Assembly: GCA_902812345.1 (NCBI GenBank)
Contig: CADDZM010000001.1
Location: forward strand, 1 to 64,000
Length of the DNA stretch: 64,000 bases
Source of the DNA: Chloroflexota bacterium
GTDB lineage: Bacteria; Chloroflexota; Chloroflexia; Chloroheliales; Chloroheliaceae
Reading direction: 5' to 3'
Shown here: piece by piece, positions 26,570-34,128 of the stretch
Layout of the letters: every line of letters begins with the position of its first letter
Numbering within the stretch: the first letter of the stretch is position 1
Translations under genes and position numbers: made by a program
The notes under the pieces: model-generated
The model's input: the letters and a program-made list of their open reading frames with translations, nothing else
The model's database searches: none
Told to the model about the DNA's origin: nothing

Positions 26570-27633
26570 ATTTTCCCTACCTTTCTACTGTTTCTACTGG
26601 TTTTAGTAATTTCTTTTAGCATAGATTGCTCGACTTCGTCCCGGTTGTGTTCGGCTGCGAACCCTTCACCGGCTATCTTAAGATAAACCGATTCAAGGCT
26701 GCGGGAGACCTGGCTTAGAGTTACGACGCTCAGGCCGCTTTCGAGCAAACGCTTCAGGACAACCGGGTTAGTCGCGGCGGGTTCGGCGGTCTCATAGACG
26801 AAACCGTTAGCAAAGGTTTCCAGCACTTTCAGGTGGGGTAGCGTTATTACTGCCTGGGGAATCTCGTCCAGGGGTTGGTTAAGCTCCACGCGATAATGCG
26901 GCGCGCCCAAAAGACTTTGCTTTAGCTGTTCAGCGGTGCCTTCAATAATAATCTCGCCTTTACGAATAATGGCAATCCTGTCGGCCAGTTGTTCCGCTTC
27001 GGCCAGGTTATGCGTGCAAAGAATGATAGCCCGTTGTGACTGCTTCAAATCGTTGATGGCATCGCGGACTATCCTGGCGCTAAAGGGGTCCATCGCGCTG
27101 GTCGGCTCATCTAGGAAAAGTACCTTTGGCTCGTGTATAAGCGCCCGGATAAGCGCGGCTTTCTGGCGCATGCCTTTGCTGTATTGACCCATCCGCAGTT
27201 GCCGCGTATCCCACAAATCAAAGTGCTTTAGCAACTCTTCGCTACGTTCTTTAAGGAGTTTTGGCGGCACCCTTTGTAGTTCCCCAAAAAACTGCAAATA
27301 TTCCAACACGCGCATCCGGTTGTATAGGCCGGGTTGTTCGGTCAGGTGCCCGATAATCTTTCTTACTTCCAGCGGTTGCCTGACAGTATCGAACCCTCCT
27401 ATACGGGCCTGCCCGCTGGTAGGGGTAAGGATAGCTGCTAGCATCCTGGTAGTGGTGGTTTTGCCCGCACCGTTATGTCCCAGCAAAGCCAGGATTTGCC
27501 CCGCCTCTACCTTCAGTGAAACCCCTTTTACAGCCTGGAATTCGCCGAACTCCTTTAACAGGTTTACGGCCTCGATCAGGGGCGGGGAACTATCGGAAGC
27601 CGGGACAAATTCTAATAAATCCAGAGATGCCAT
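26566..27633 (-). CDS. ABC transporter ATP-binding protein (ABC-2/CcmA type)
   Basis: 355 residues. Walker A GHNGAGKTTTTRML, Q-loop LTEQPGLYNRM, ABC signature YSKGMRQKAALIRAL (a degenerate LSGGQ usual in NatA-like proteins), Walker B VLFLDEPTSAMD and H-loop LCTHN. The C-terminal 120 residues form an extra domain of the DrrA/NatA type. It energises the downstream permease, whose start overlaps its stop by four bases. Confidence 0.92.
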   Translation of the reverse strand: MASLDLLEFVPASDSSPPLIEAVNLLKEFGEFQAVKGVSLKVEAGQILALLGHNGAGKTTTTRMLAAILTPTSGQARIGGFDTVRQPLEVRKIIGHLTEQPGLYNRMRVLEYLQFFGELQRVPPKLLKERSEELLKHFDLWDTRQLRMGQYSKGMRQKAALIRALIHEPKVLFLDEPTSAMDPFSARIVRDAINDLKQSQRAIILCTHNLAEAEQLADRIAIIRKGEIIIEGTAEQLKQSLLGAPHYRVELNQPLDEIPQAVITLPHLKVLETFANGFVYETAEPAATNPVVLKRLLESGLSVVTLSQVSRSLESVYLKIAGEGFAAEHNRDEVEQSMLKEITKTSRNSRKVGKM

Positions 27634-27712
27634 AAAACTACTTTCTTTTGTAGGTAAACGAAGCCAGGCGTTACTGGCTTAGACCCAAATAGTCTGAGAA
27701 ACGGCTCAGATA

Positions 27713-27741
27713 ATTATAGGGCTTAAAGGCAAGCCCACAAA
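27713..27741 (-). promoter_or_regulatory. Candidate promoter of the ABC exporter operon
   Basis: Minus strand TTTGTG, 17 bases, TATAAT. The -10 is perfect; the -35 is weak. Two small hairpins (CTGAG/CTCAG and AGAC/GTCT) lie just downstream in the leader. Confidence 0.4.
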
Positions 27742-27762
27742 GTAGGACTTTTGGTTCAAAAT

Positions 27763-27794
27763 AAAAAGCCCTGTCGCAAGGGACAGAGCTTTTT
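27763..27794 (-). terminator. Terminator of the glycoside hydrolase gene
   Basis: AAAAAGCcCTGTC and GGACAGaGCTTTTT form a GC-rich stem flanked by A/T runs, 15 bases after the stop. Confidence 0.8.
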
Positions 27795-27809
27795 GAAACC
27801 TGCTAAATA

Positions 27810-29381
27810 CTAGGGTCTGCGGCGTTGGGTAAACAACCAGGCAGCCAGACCGCCGCCGGCAACTATCACCAGTATACCGCCGATAATAATTGGTAAGGCC
27901 GATCCGCTATCACCGGGGGTAACCGGAGATGCAACCGCGCCAGCGGGCAAGGGAGTGCTGGTAGCCCTGGGTTGAGGCTGACCCGGAGTTGCAGTTGGTA
28001 CAACCCGGGCTGCAACTGTAGCCGTGGAACCGGCCGAACCAACCGTGGTGCCGCTTGTCCCAATTCCACTGGAAGTTGTTACAGCCGGCGCAAGGGCGGT
28101 ACTTGACGGAACGACCGGGGCTGAATCTGCCGGTAAGGGTGTAGATGTGATTGGTACAATTGGCGTACCCTGGGCTGGCGTTGGCTGATTGTGGGCCTTC
28201 AGGTAGTTAGTCGCGCTTGTCTGAACCTCCTTATAAACCGGCTTTTCAACAAAATCTTTGGTTACCATCTGGAAATATTGCTCCGAAGCGTCATCTGGGA
28301 TATCCCCCACCTGGCGGAAGAACCAGACGAAAATAACCCCTGACCACGGCCAATTCTTTTTGGCGTAGTCAATACCCTGGACCGTCCAGTCAGCTTGCTG
28401 CTGTTCGGTCACCCGGCCCCAGGTCAATCTATCGGCGGGCATAGAAGGGGGTGAAGCATTCCAGCCGTATTCGTTAAACCAGACTGCCTTGTTAGTGTCA
28501 CCGTTTTTGACCATCACGTTGTGGAGAAGTTCCACCCGGCGATAATTCAAGACTTTAGGGTCAGGCGCGGCCTCCGGCGGAAATTCCAGGCCGTAAGCAT
28601 TGGCTGGCATAATATCGAAGTAATCTTTCGCCCCGGCTTTGTACATCTGGTCCAGGTAGGTCAGCTCACTCAGGTTGATATTTTCTTCAAGGGTGATTGC
28701 CAGGGGAGCGGCCATAACCTTTACATTCGGGTCAGTGGCCTTGACCGCCTTGTATGCCACCTTGAGCATATCTACATAAGCCACGGGGTTGACCTTTTTG
28801 GTAGGTTCCCACTCGCGTTCAAGGTTTGGCTCATTCCACACACTAATATATTGAACCTTACCTTTATAGTGCTGCACGAAAGCTTTCAAGAAGTCGGCGT
28901 AATCCTGGTAATTAGCCGGGTGACCGCCCGGGACTCCACCCGCCGGGTTCGCCCAGGCCGGGGTCTGGTCAATCCTGGCTACAATCTGGATACCATACTT
29001 GTTTGCCAGGTCTACAATCTCATCGAATTTCTGCCAGCCTGACTTCTTGTTTTTGTCGTCGTTGAAATAACCTTTTTTAAACTCTATTTCATTCCAGGGG
29101 AAAAGTTGCTTGATCCACTTGATACCGGCCTGGCTAATCATCTGCAGGGTCCGGTCTTTTTTCCAATATTCAACTTCCTTGTCAAGAAAAGTGTTGGTGC
29201 CATACGGGTCAATATCTGTATTGGGGATAGCGGCAGCCGGGGCCTGGGGTCCAACCGCCTGGGCTGGGGGCGGGGCTACCAGAAAAAGGGAAGCAAGCAA
29301 GACCTGGGACAAAAGCATCATCGTAAAAACAAGGGCTACCATCTTTAACCGCTTGTTTTTTGGTGTGTAAAACAAATTCAC
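27810..29381 (-). CDS. Cell-surface glycoside hydrolase-like protein (clan GH-A barrel)
   Basis: 523 residues. A signal peptide (VALVFTMMLLSQVLLASLFL, cleavage near AQA) leads to a (beta/alpha)8-type domain. Probable acid/base Glu184 is in VWNEPN and nucleophile Glu304 in WFNEYGW, the arrangement of clan GH-A glycosidases such as GH39 or GH5. A long Thr/Pro/Ser-rich stalk (about 400-485) is followed by a C-terminal transmembrane helix and RRRP, so it is anchored outside the cell. The exact GH family and sugar cannot be read from sequence. Start is GTG with AAAGGAG well placed. Confidence 0.82.
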   Translation of the reverse strand: MNLFYTPKNKRLKMVALVFTMMLLSQVLLASLFLVAPPPAQAVGPQAPAAAIPNTDIDPYGTNTFLDKEVEYWKKDRTLQMISQAGIKWIKQLFPWNEIEFKKGYFNDDKNKKSGWQKFDEIVDLANKYGIQIVARIDQTPAWANPAGGVPGGHPANYQDYADFLKAFVQHYKGKVQYISVWNEPNLEREWEPTKKVNPVAYVDMLKVAYKAVKATDPNVKVMAAPLAITLEENINLSELTYLDQMYKAGAKDYFDIMPANAYGLEFPPEAAPDPKVLNYRRVELLHNVMVKNGDTNKAVWFNEYGWNASPPSMPADRLTWGRVTEQQQADWTVQGIDYAKKNWPWSGVIFVWFFRQVGDIPDDASEQYFQMVTKDFVEKPVYKEVQTSATNYLKAHNQPTPAQGTPIVPITSTPLPADSAPVVPSSTALAPAVTTSSGIGTSGTTVGSAGSTATVAARVVPTATPGQPQPRATSTPLPAGAVASPVTPGDSGSALPIIIGGILVIVAGGGLAAWLFTQRRRP

Positions 29382-29474
29382 AAGACTCCTTTCAACAAAC
29401 CCTTAGCAGGGAATGTTCTTTTACCAACCCAAATGGGAACTAAAATGGAAAAGTTCGGCTCACAAAGTGTCGTC

Positions 29475-29480
29475 ATTATA
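29475..29480 (-). promoter_or_regulatory. Extended -10 promoter of the glycoside hydrolase gene
   Basis: Minus strand TGGTATAATG, about 95 bases before the GTG start. No clear -35. Confidence 0.5.
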
Positions 29481-29514
29481 CCATAATCCTGAGGAGGCTA
29501 AATCTCTTAAAACA

Positions 29515-29530
29515 TGTTTCACGTGGAACA
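29515..29530. other. parS site 1 (ParB-binding centromere sequence)
   Basis: TGTTTCACGTGGAACA. Its reverse complement equals the Bacillus parS consensus TGTTNCACGTGAAACA at every fixed position. It lies in a 344-base intergenic region between divergent genes, where two such sites would not be expected by chance. Confidence 0.85.
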
Positions 29531-29621
29531 TGCTTGATAAACCAAAAGGAATTGCGTGGTAAGAAGAAAGTTGTACGTAAAACAAAGCGGGGGGATTGGG
29601 TCGTAAGTGTATACCCGCCCA

Positions 29622-29637
29622 TGTTTCACGTGGAACA
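29622..29637. other. parS site 2 within a 32-base palindrome
   Basis: An identical 16-mer, TGTTTCACGTGGAACA, 107 bases from site 1 and in the same orientation. It is embedded in a 32-base near-palindrome (29614-29645) whose arms CCCGCCCATGTT/AACATGGGCGGG match exactly. Confidence 0.85.
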
Positions 29638-29674
29638 TGGGCGGGTAATCAGAACGCCTTATTGCCTCAGATGC

Positions 29675-29680
29675 TATAAT
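29675..29680 (+). promoter_or_regulatory. Extended -10 promoter for the 29.7 kb gene
   Basis: TGCTATAAT about 45 bases before the ATG at 29726. It lies 38 bases from parS site 2, so ParB binding might affect it. Confidence 0.5.
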
Positions 29681-29725
29681 AAACCGCAGACAATATGATA
29701 AAACTTTTTAGTTGCAGGAAGCCTG

Positions 29726-30484
29726 ATGCCGGATTTGAAAATCACAAAACTTGGTTCGCGACTGGTCCAGCCGCGCATAGATGAAGGTGAATCCTCCTTA
29801 TTAGCCAGAGCTTTTCGGACCCGCCTTCTCGAAGACGCTGCCCCCGACCCGGCCCTGCTCTATCCTAAAAAACCTGGTAAAGTCCGGGTGGCCGTCTTTA
29901 ACGATACCAGCGAAAAGTTTAGAACCGTTATAAGGCGCATCGCTCTTACCGTAATTGCGCCGGTTGTGGCTTTACTCATAATCGGTTTTATTGTCCTCTC
30001 AACCATAAATCAACCGAAGCTCAGCTTACCCATCGAAACCGAGTCTGTTGTGCTGGGGGATGTTCCGGTTCCGGCGGGGGTCCGTCCGATAGAACGGGCT
30101 ACTCTCTATTCTCCCAGCCAGTTTATTGATGTATACTTAAACCAGGTGCTGCCTAATTATTCCGACCAGTTCAAGTCGGCTGCCTCTTATATTGGTCCGA
30201 ATTCGCAGGATGAATTAAACGCCTTTTACAATACCAGGTTGCTTCAGACCAAATCGTTACGCTGGCAAACTTATGGCAAACCGGCTACCTATAATATAAC
30301 TTTCACCAGCCTTTATGTCAGGGCTTTAAGTTCACAGGTTCCTGGTTCAATTGAAGCTCTCGTGGTGCAGTTCGAGCCGGTTAGCGTCGGTATTTTGAAA
30401 CAAGACCCTGCCTATTATGATAAGCAGGCTAAATTAGGCGAAACAGTTATTATTTTATCCAAAGCATGGCTTACGCCACGTTAG
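29726..30484 (+). CDS. Single-pass membrane protein of unknown function
   Basis: 252 residues: a basic cytoplasmic N-terminus of about 75 residues, one transmembrane helix (IALTVIAPVVALLIIGFIVL) and an extracytoplasmic domain of about 150 residues with Tyr/Gln-rich stretches (FIDVYLNQVLPNYSDQFKSA). I recognise no family. AGGAAG six bases before the ATG supports the start. It is the first gene right of the parS pair and probably shares a transcript with the next gene. Confidence 0.72.
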   Translation: MPDLKITKLGSRLVQPRIDEGESSLLARAFRTRLLEDAAPDPALLYPKKPGKVRVAVFNDTSEKFRTVIRRIALTVIAPVVALLIIGFIVLSTINQPKLSLPIETESVVLGDVPVPAGVRPIERATLYSPSQFIDVYLNQVLPNYSDQFKSAASYIGPNSQDELNAFYNTRLLQTKSLRWQTYGKPATYNITFTSLYVRALSSQVPGSIEALVVQFEPVSVGILKQDPAYYDKQAKLGETVIILSKAWLTPR

Positions 30485-30552
30485 TAGTTCCTGGTCTTTG
30501 TTCGACAACTCTTCGGGGAAGTTGAAAGCAGAATTGGAAAAGGGAGTAAATT

Positions 30553-31260
30553 TTGAAAACTATTTTTGGATTTTTAACAGGAGCCGTTGTTGGCGCGGGT
30601 GGTCTGTTTGGTTTAAGAAAAGTTCTAAAGATGGTGGACAACACCGAAGTTACCGCTTCACCAGGTGCCGCCAGCCCTGGAGGTGCGGGTTCTTCTGGCC
30701 TTCACAAGAGTCCTTTGAAGACGCAGGAGGCGCCGGATACCCTTATGACACCAGGCGCCACTACCCGTGTTTCAGTTGATTTGGAAAAAGCCCAGGAAGC
30801 AGAGAACAATCCTGAAGAGCTTGTTAGTATGGTTGGAGAACCGGTCGACCGGCACCAGGAACCTGTTGCGGCTGTCGAAAGCGACCCGGAAGCGGTTACA
30901 CCACGCTCCGAAAGCGCCGAGAACGCTATACCAGATAATATAGTGGTAAAACCGGCTAATACCTCTTCTCCTACCCGACCCAAAGACTCGGATAAAGCCG
31001 CTAGTTCAGAAATTAACGCAGTAAAAAATCCTGCCACAACTTCCCGCTCTCCACAGGGAGATGATTTCAGGGTTATTATGGATATTGGCCCGGTCTTTAA
31101 TCAGAAACTGCGTGACGCGGGTATCAAAAGTTTTAGTGATTTAGTTAAACTTACCCCGGCCCAGATCGAGGAAAAGACTGGCATTCCTGCCGAAAGAATC
31201 GAACGTGGGCGGTGGCTTGAACAGGTCAGGGAAATAATGGCGAGTGAGGCCAGAGAATAA
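30553..31260 (+). CDS. Membrane-anchored protein with C-terminal helix-hairpin-helix domain
   Basis: 235 residues. A Gly-rich hydrophobic N-terminus (TIFGFLTGAVVGAGGLFGL) looks like an anchor. The middle (30-170) is a low-complexity acidic/Ser/Pro linker. The last 60 residues (DIGPVFNQKLRDAGIKSFSD, then TPAQIEEKTGIPAERI) form a helix-hairpin-helix pair of the kind found at the end of DUF4332 and ribosomal L21-type fusions, which bind DNA or RNA. Start is TTG with AAGGGAG; no ATG is available. It may tether nucleic acid to the membrane; that is inference. Confidence 0.75.
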   Translation: MKTIFGFLTGAVVGAGGLFGLRKVLKMVDNTEVTASPGAASPGGAGSSGLHKSPLKTQEAPDTLMTPGATTRVSVDLEKAQEAENNPEELVSMVGEPVDRHQEPVAAVESDPEAVTPRSESAENAIPDNIVVKPANTSSPTRPKDSDKAASSEINAVKNPATTSRSPQGDDFRVIMDIGPVFNQKLRDAGIKSFSDLVKLTPAQIEEKTGIPAERIERGRWLEQVREIMASEARE

Positions 31261-31273
31261 ATCGGTTTTTCCG

Positions 31274-31323
31274 CTGGCAAACAAGAGGAGCGGTTTTCTC
31301 GAACCGCTCCTCTTGTTTGCCAG
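31274..31323. terminator. Very long bidirectional terminator hairpin
   Basis: A perfect 22-bp stem, CTGGCAAACAAGAGGAGCGG plus TT on the 5' side, with a six-base loop TTCTCG. It separates convergent genes. U-tracts are short on both sides, so termination is likely but not certain. Confidence 0.65.
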
Positions 31324-31338
31324 GTTATTTCTTAAAGA

Positions 31339-31554
31339 TTAATGGCGTTCGGCTAAAATCTTCTCAATGGCTTCCAATTCCGCCTGCTTCTTATCTATTT
31401 CCACCCGTGTATAATCGGCAACTGGTATCATCGCAGCCTTTACGGACATGCGGTACTGCTCGTCTAGTTGGCTAATAGTCTTGCGATACCCATCAGCTAA
31501 GGATTGCAAGCGGTCGCTGGGTAGCTGTCTTATCTTCTCAATATAATCTTCCAT
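31339..31554 (-). CDS. Small helical protein of unknown function
   Basis: About 71 residues from the ATG at 31554 (AGGA nine bases upstream); the frame is open nine codons further to 31581. Predicted mostly helical with a heptad-like pattern (EIDKKQAELEAIEKILAERH). I do not recognise it. It lies downstream of radA and may be read from its own promoter (TATAAT on the minus strand near 31610). Confidence 0.6.
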   Translation of the reverse strand: MEDYIEKIRQLPSDRLQSLADGYRKTISQLDEQYRMSVKAAMIPVADYTRVEIDKKQAELEAIEKILAERH

Positions 31555-31610
31555 AACAGATTTCCTACCATATCTTCTCAATCAAAGAAGCTTCTCAGAA
31601 TTATCAACAA

Positions 31611-31653
31611 TTATACACAAAAGTATCCACATTGTTACGAACAATGTGGATAC
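31611..31653. other. DnaA-box-like cluster forming an inverted repeat
   Basis: TTATACACA (31611-31619) matches the DnaA box TTATNCACA exactly. GTATCCACA (31623-31631) and its inverted copy TGTGGATAC (31645-31653) each match TTATCCACA at 8 of 9 positions. The last two are the ends of a perfect 14-bp inverted repeat (31623-31636 / 31640-31653, loop ACG). The hairpin may instead be the radA terminator (four Ts follow on the minus strand). Confidence 0.5.
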
Positions 31654-31692
31654 GCTAACACGCAATTAGAAATTTCCAGATGGCCTCCGACC

Positions 31693-33333
31693 TTAAAAAT
31701 CGTCAAGATTATACCCTTCGATTTCCTCTCCAAATTCGTCCACCACCGGCCCAATGTTACCTGCCGGGGCAGCTACCGGTGCTTCTGGCTGACTCCGCCG
31801 GCGCCCTTTCCGGTCAGATTTCTCGCTGTTGTCCGCCTCTTTCGGCACCAGGGCGTATTCAAGGGCGTCTTGCAAGGTCGCTGCTCCATAGGCCTGTAAG
31901 CCGGGTGGTAATGGTAAAGGCCGCCCGTTAGCTGTCGCACTGCGCGGATAGACTGCCCTGGTAAATCCAAGTTTGGCTGCTTCGGCTAAACGCCGCTCCA
32001 GTTGGTTGACCATTCGTATTTCGCCGTTAAGACCGACCTCGCCAATTAAAACCGTGTTTGGGTCTATTTCCGCTTCGTGGTAGGACGAGACAATCACCGC
32101 CGCAACGCTTAAATCCGCCGCCGGTTCCGTCACTTTAAGTCCACCAACTACGTTCACATATACATCCTGGTTTCCGAGCGGTACACCCAGGCGTTTACTC
32201 AAAACCGCGGTTAACAACAGCAGGCGGTTCATATCAATACCATTGGTGGCCCGGCGCGGCATCCCGGTGTAACATTGGCTGCACAACGCCTGCACTTCTA
32301 CCAGGATTGGCCGGGTACCTTCAAGGGTTACGGCAACCCCTGAACCGGGCGCGCCCTTGATGCGTTCGGCCAGGAAAGCCTGGCTTGGATTGCTTACCTC
32401 GACCATTCCATCGCCGCTCATTTCAAAGACGCCGACTTCGTTAGTCGAGCCAAAACGGTTCTTCACGCCGCGCAAAAGCCGGTACTGGTGAAAACGGTCG
32501 CCTTCCAGGTATAACACGGCATCCACCATGTGTTCCAGGACGCGCGGCCCGGCAATATTGCCTTCTTTGGTGACGTGTCCGACCAGGAAAATAGGAATAG
32601 CCCGTTTCTTCGCCAGCCGCATCAGGGTCGCGGCGCACTCTCGTACCTGGGTCACGCTACCGGCGGCAGCAGTCATTTCAGCCCCAATTCCTTCGTCCCA
32701 GAGACCCAGGCCAAAGCCTAAACCCTGGTCTTCATCACCGGCGTTACGTTCTTTGTGAGAAAGATAGACCGTTTGAATAGAGTCGATTACCACCAGGGAT
32801 GGTTTCATCTGTTCGATATGGTCAAGGATAAGATTTAGATTGGTCTCGCTTAGCAGGTACAGTTCCTTGGGAGCCAGACCCAAACGGTGCGCCCGCAACT
32901 TGATCTGGTCGGCTGACTCTTCAGCGGAAACGTACAGCACCGAGCCGGTCGATTCAGCCAGGGCCGCCGTTACCTGTAACAGCAGCGTAGATTTACCAAT
33001 GCCAGGGTCGCCACTGATAAGGGTCAGGGAACCCGGTACGATACCACCGCCCATTACCCGGTCAAACTCACCGATAGGGACGGTAATACGTTTGAAGTTC
33101 TCGGTCTCCATTGTGGCGATACTGCGGGGCCGGTTACCTGATTTGGCTGCGCCGTTTTTCCCTTCTCCATCCAGCCCGCTTCCGGTTCTGAAGTTAATTG
33201 CCTTCTCAGGAGCTTTGATAGTTTCGTTAAAGCTGTTAAACTCGTTACATTCCGGGCAGCGCCCCATCCATTTATAACTCTCGTAACTACACTTGCTGCA
33301 TGTATAGACTACGCGTGGTCGCCCTTTTGCCAT
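31693..33333 (-). CDS. radA: DNA repair protein RadA (Sms)
   Basis: 546 residues. The N-terminal C4 zinc finger has Cys12, 15, 26 and 29 (YTCSKC...GRCPEC). The RecA-like ATPase has Walker A GDPGIGKS (108-115), the RadA-specific KNRFG motif (GVKNRFGSTNEVG) and the C-terminal Lon-protease-like domain (NVVGGLKVTEPAADLSVA). It promotes branch migration in recombinational repair. It is some 90 residues longer than the usual 450-460. Part of the extra length is a spacer after the zinc finger (about 35-75) and part a charged C-terminal tail (from about 497) ending GYNLDDF. GGAGAGGATAGGA precedes the ATG. Confidence 0.95.
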   Translation of the reverse strand: MAKGRPRVVYTCSKCSYESYKWMGRCPECNEFNSFNETIKAPEKAINFRTGSGLDGEGKNGAAKSGNRPRSIATMETENFKRITVPIGEFDRVMGGGIVPGSLTLISGDPGIGKSTLLLQVTAALAESTGSVLYVSAEESADQIKLRAHRLGLAPKELYLLSETNLNLILDHIEQMKPSLVVIDSIQTVYLSHKERNAGDEDQGLGFGLGLWDEGIGAEMTAAAGSVTQVRECAATLMRLAKKRAIPIFLVGHVTKEGNIAGPRVLEHMVDAVLYLEGDRFHQYRLLRGVKNRFGSTNEVGVFEMSGDGMVEVSNPSQAFLAERIKGAPGSGVAVTLEGTRPILVEVQALCSQCYTGMPRRATNGIDMNRLLLLTAVLSKRLGVPLGNQDVYVNVVGGLKVTEPAADLSVAAVIVSSYHEAEIDPNTVLIGEVGLNGEIRMVNQLERRLAEAAKLGFTRAVYPRSATANGRPLPLPPGLQAYGAATLQDALEYALVPKEADNSEKSDRKGRRRSQPEAPVAAPAGNIGPVVDEFGEEIEGYNLDDF

Positions 33334-33374
33334 TCCTATCCTCTCCCATACTATTTAGAACTTTAGTTCAATAT

Positions 33375-33380
33375 ATTATA
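33375..33380 (-). promoter_or_regulatory. Extended -10 promoter of radA
   Basis: Minus strand TATGGTATAAT, about 40 bases before radA. Confidence 0.55.
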
Positions 33381-33446
33381 CCATATATTTTCTACTACAG
33401 CTCAACTTACTTGACATAACTAAAAAGCTCTTTTAACTCTTTAAAT

Positions 33447-33475
33447 AAGGTGGGAAATAAAAAAAGGCCACCTTA
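33447..33475 (-). terminator. Terminator downstream of rdgB
   Basis: TAAGGTGG and CCACCTTA form an 8-bp stem after the rdgB stop, but the longest T-run on the minus strand is in the loop, so the call is tentative. Confidence 0.45.
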
Positions 33476-33517
33476 AAGATGTCCCTCACGCTTATTAGTA
33501 TTTATTGCCCGTATGGG

Positions 33518-34126
33518 CTATGGGCGCACGTATTTTTTGATGAAAGGCCGGATGCGGGTAACAGCGTTGCCCCGGTGGCTGTACAAATCCTTCTCGGTGC
33601 CGCTTAACTCGGCAAGGGTGCGGTTGGCCGTTTTCACCACAAAAATCGGGTCATAGCCGAAACCGTTGGTGCCGCGCTGCTGCCGGGTAATAAACCCCTC
33701 GCAAAAGCCGTTCTCGACTTTCAAAATCTCGCCCGCTGGATTAGCAAAAGCGACCGCCGCCACAAACCGGGCGGTTAGCTGCTCGTCAGGCAAGTCCGGG
33801 GGTAGTTTAGAAAGAAGGAAATTTATCCGATCCTGGTCGGTCTTGCCTTCCCCGGCGAAGCGTTTGGAAAATACGCCGGGTTGGCCGTCCAGGGCGTCCA
33901 CTTCAAGGCCGGAATCATCCGCCAGGGCGAGAAGATGGGCCGCCTGGGCGTACTGGACCGCTTTAAGAACAGCGTTTTCCTCAAAAGTACTGCCGGTCTC
34001 CTCGACACCAAAGTCAGCAGGCAGACCGGCTTCCAGCGGTGTCACCAATTCAAGATCGGGCAAGTTGAGCAAAGTACGCATCTCGGCTAGCTTGCCCGGG
34101 TTATTGGTCGCCACCAGTAACTTCAT
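33518..34126 (-). CDS. rdgB: Non-canonical purine NTP pyrophosphatase (RdgB/HAM1)
   Basis: 202 residues. Hydrolyses dITP, XTP and similar to the monophosphate, keeping deaminated purines out of DNA. Signatures: MKLLVATNNPGKLAEM, ADDSGLEVDALDGQPGVFS (with the catalytic Asp) and GTNGFGYDPIF. It starts two bases after the stop of the M24 peptidase gene, so translation is probably coupled. Confidence 0.95.
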   Translation of the reverse strand: MKLLVATNNPGKLAEMRTLLNLPDLELVTPLEAGLPADFGVEETGSTFEENAVLKAVQYAQAAHLLALADDSGLEVDALDGQPGVFSKRFAGEGKTDQDRINFLLSKLPPDLPDEQLTARFVAAVAFANPAGEILKVENGFCEGFITRQQRGTNGFGYDPIFVVKTANRTLAELSGTEKDLYSHRGNAVTRIRPFIKKYVRP

Positions 34127-34128
34127 TC

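Noticed and set aside
27695-27720. CTGAGA-type sequence as a TPP riboswitch ahead of the ABC operon
   Set aside because: The remaining conserved parts of the TPP aptamer are absent; only two small hairpins are present.
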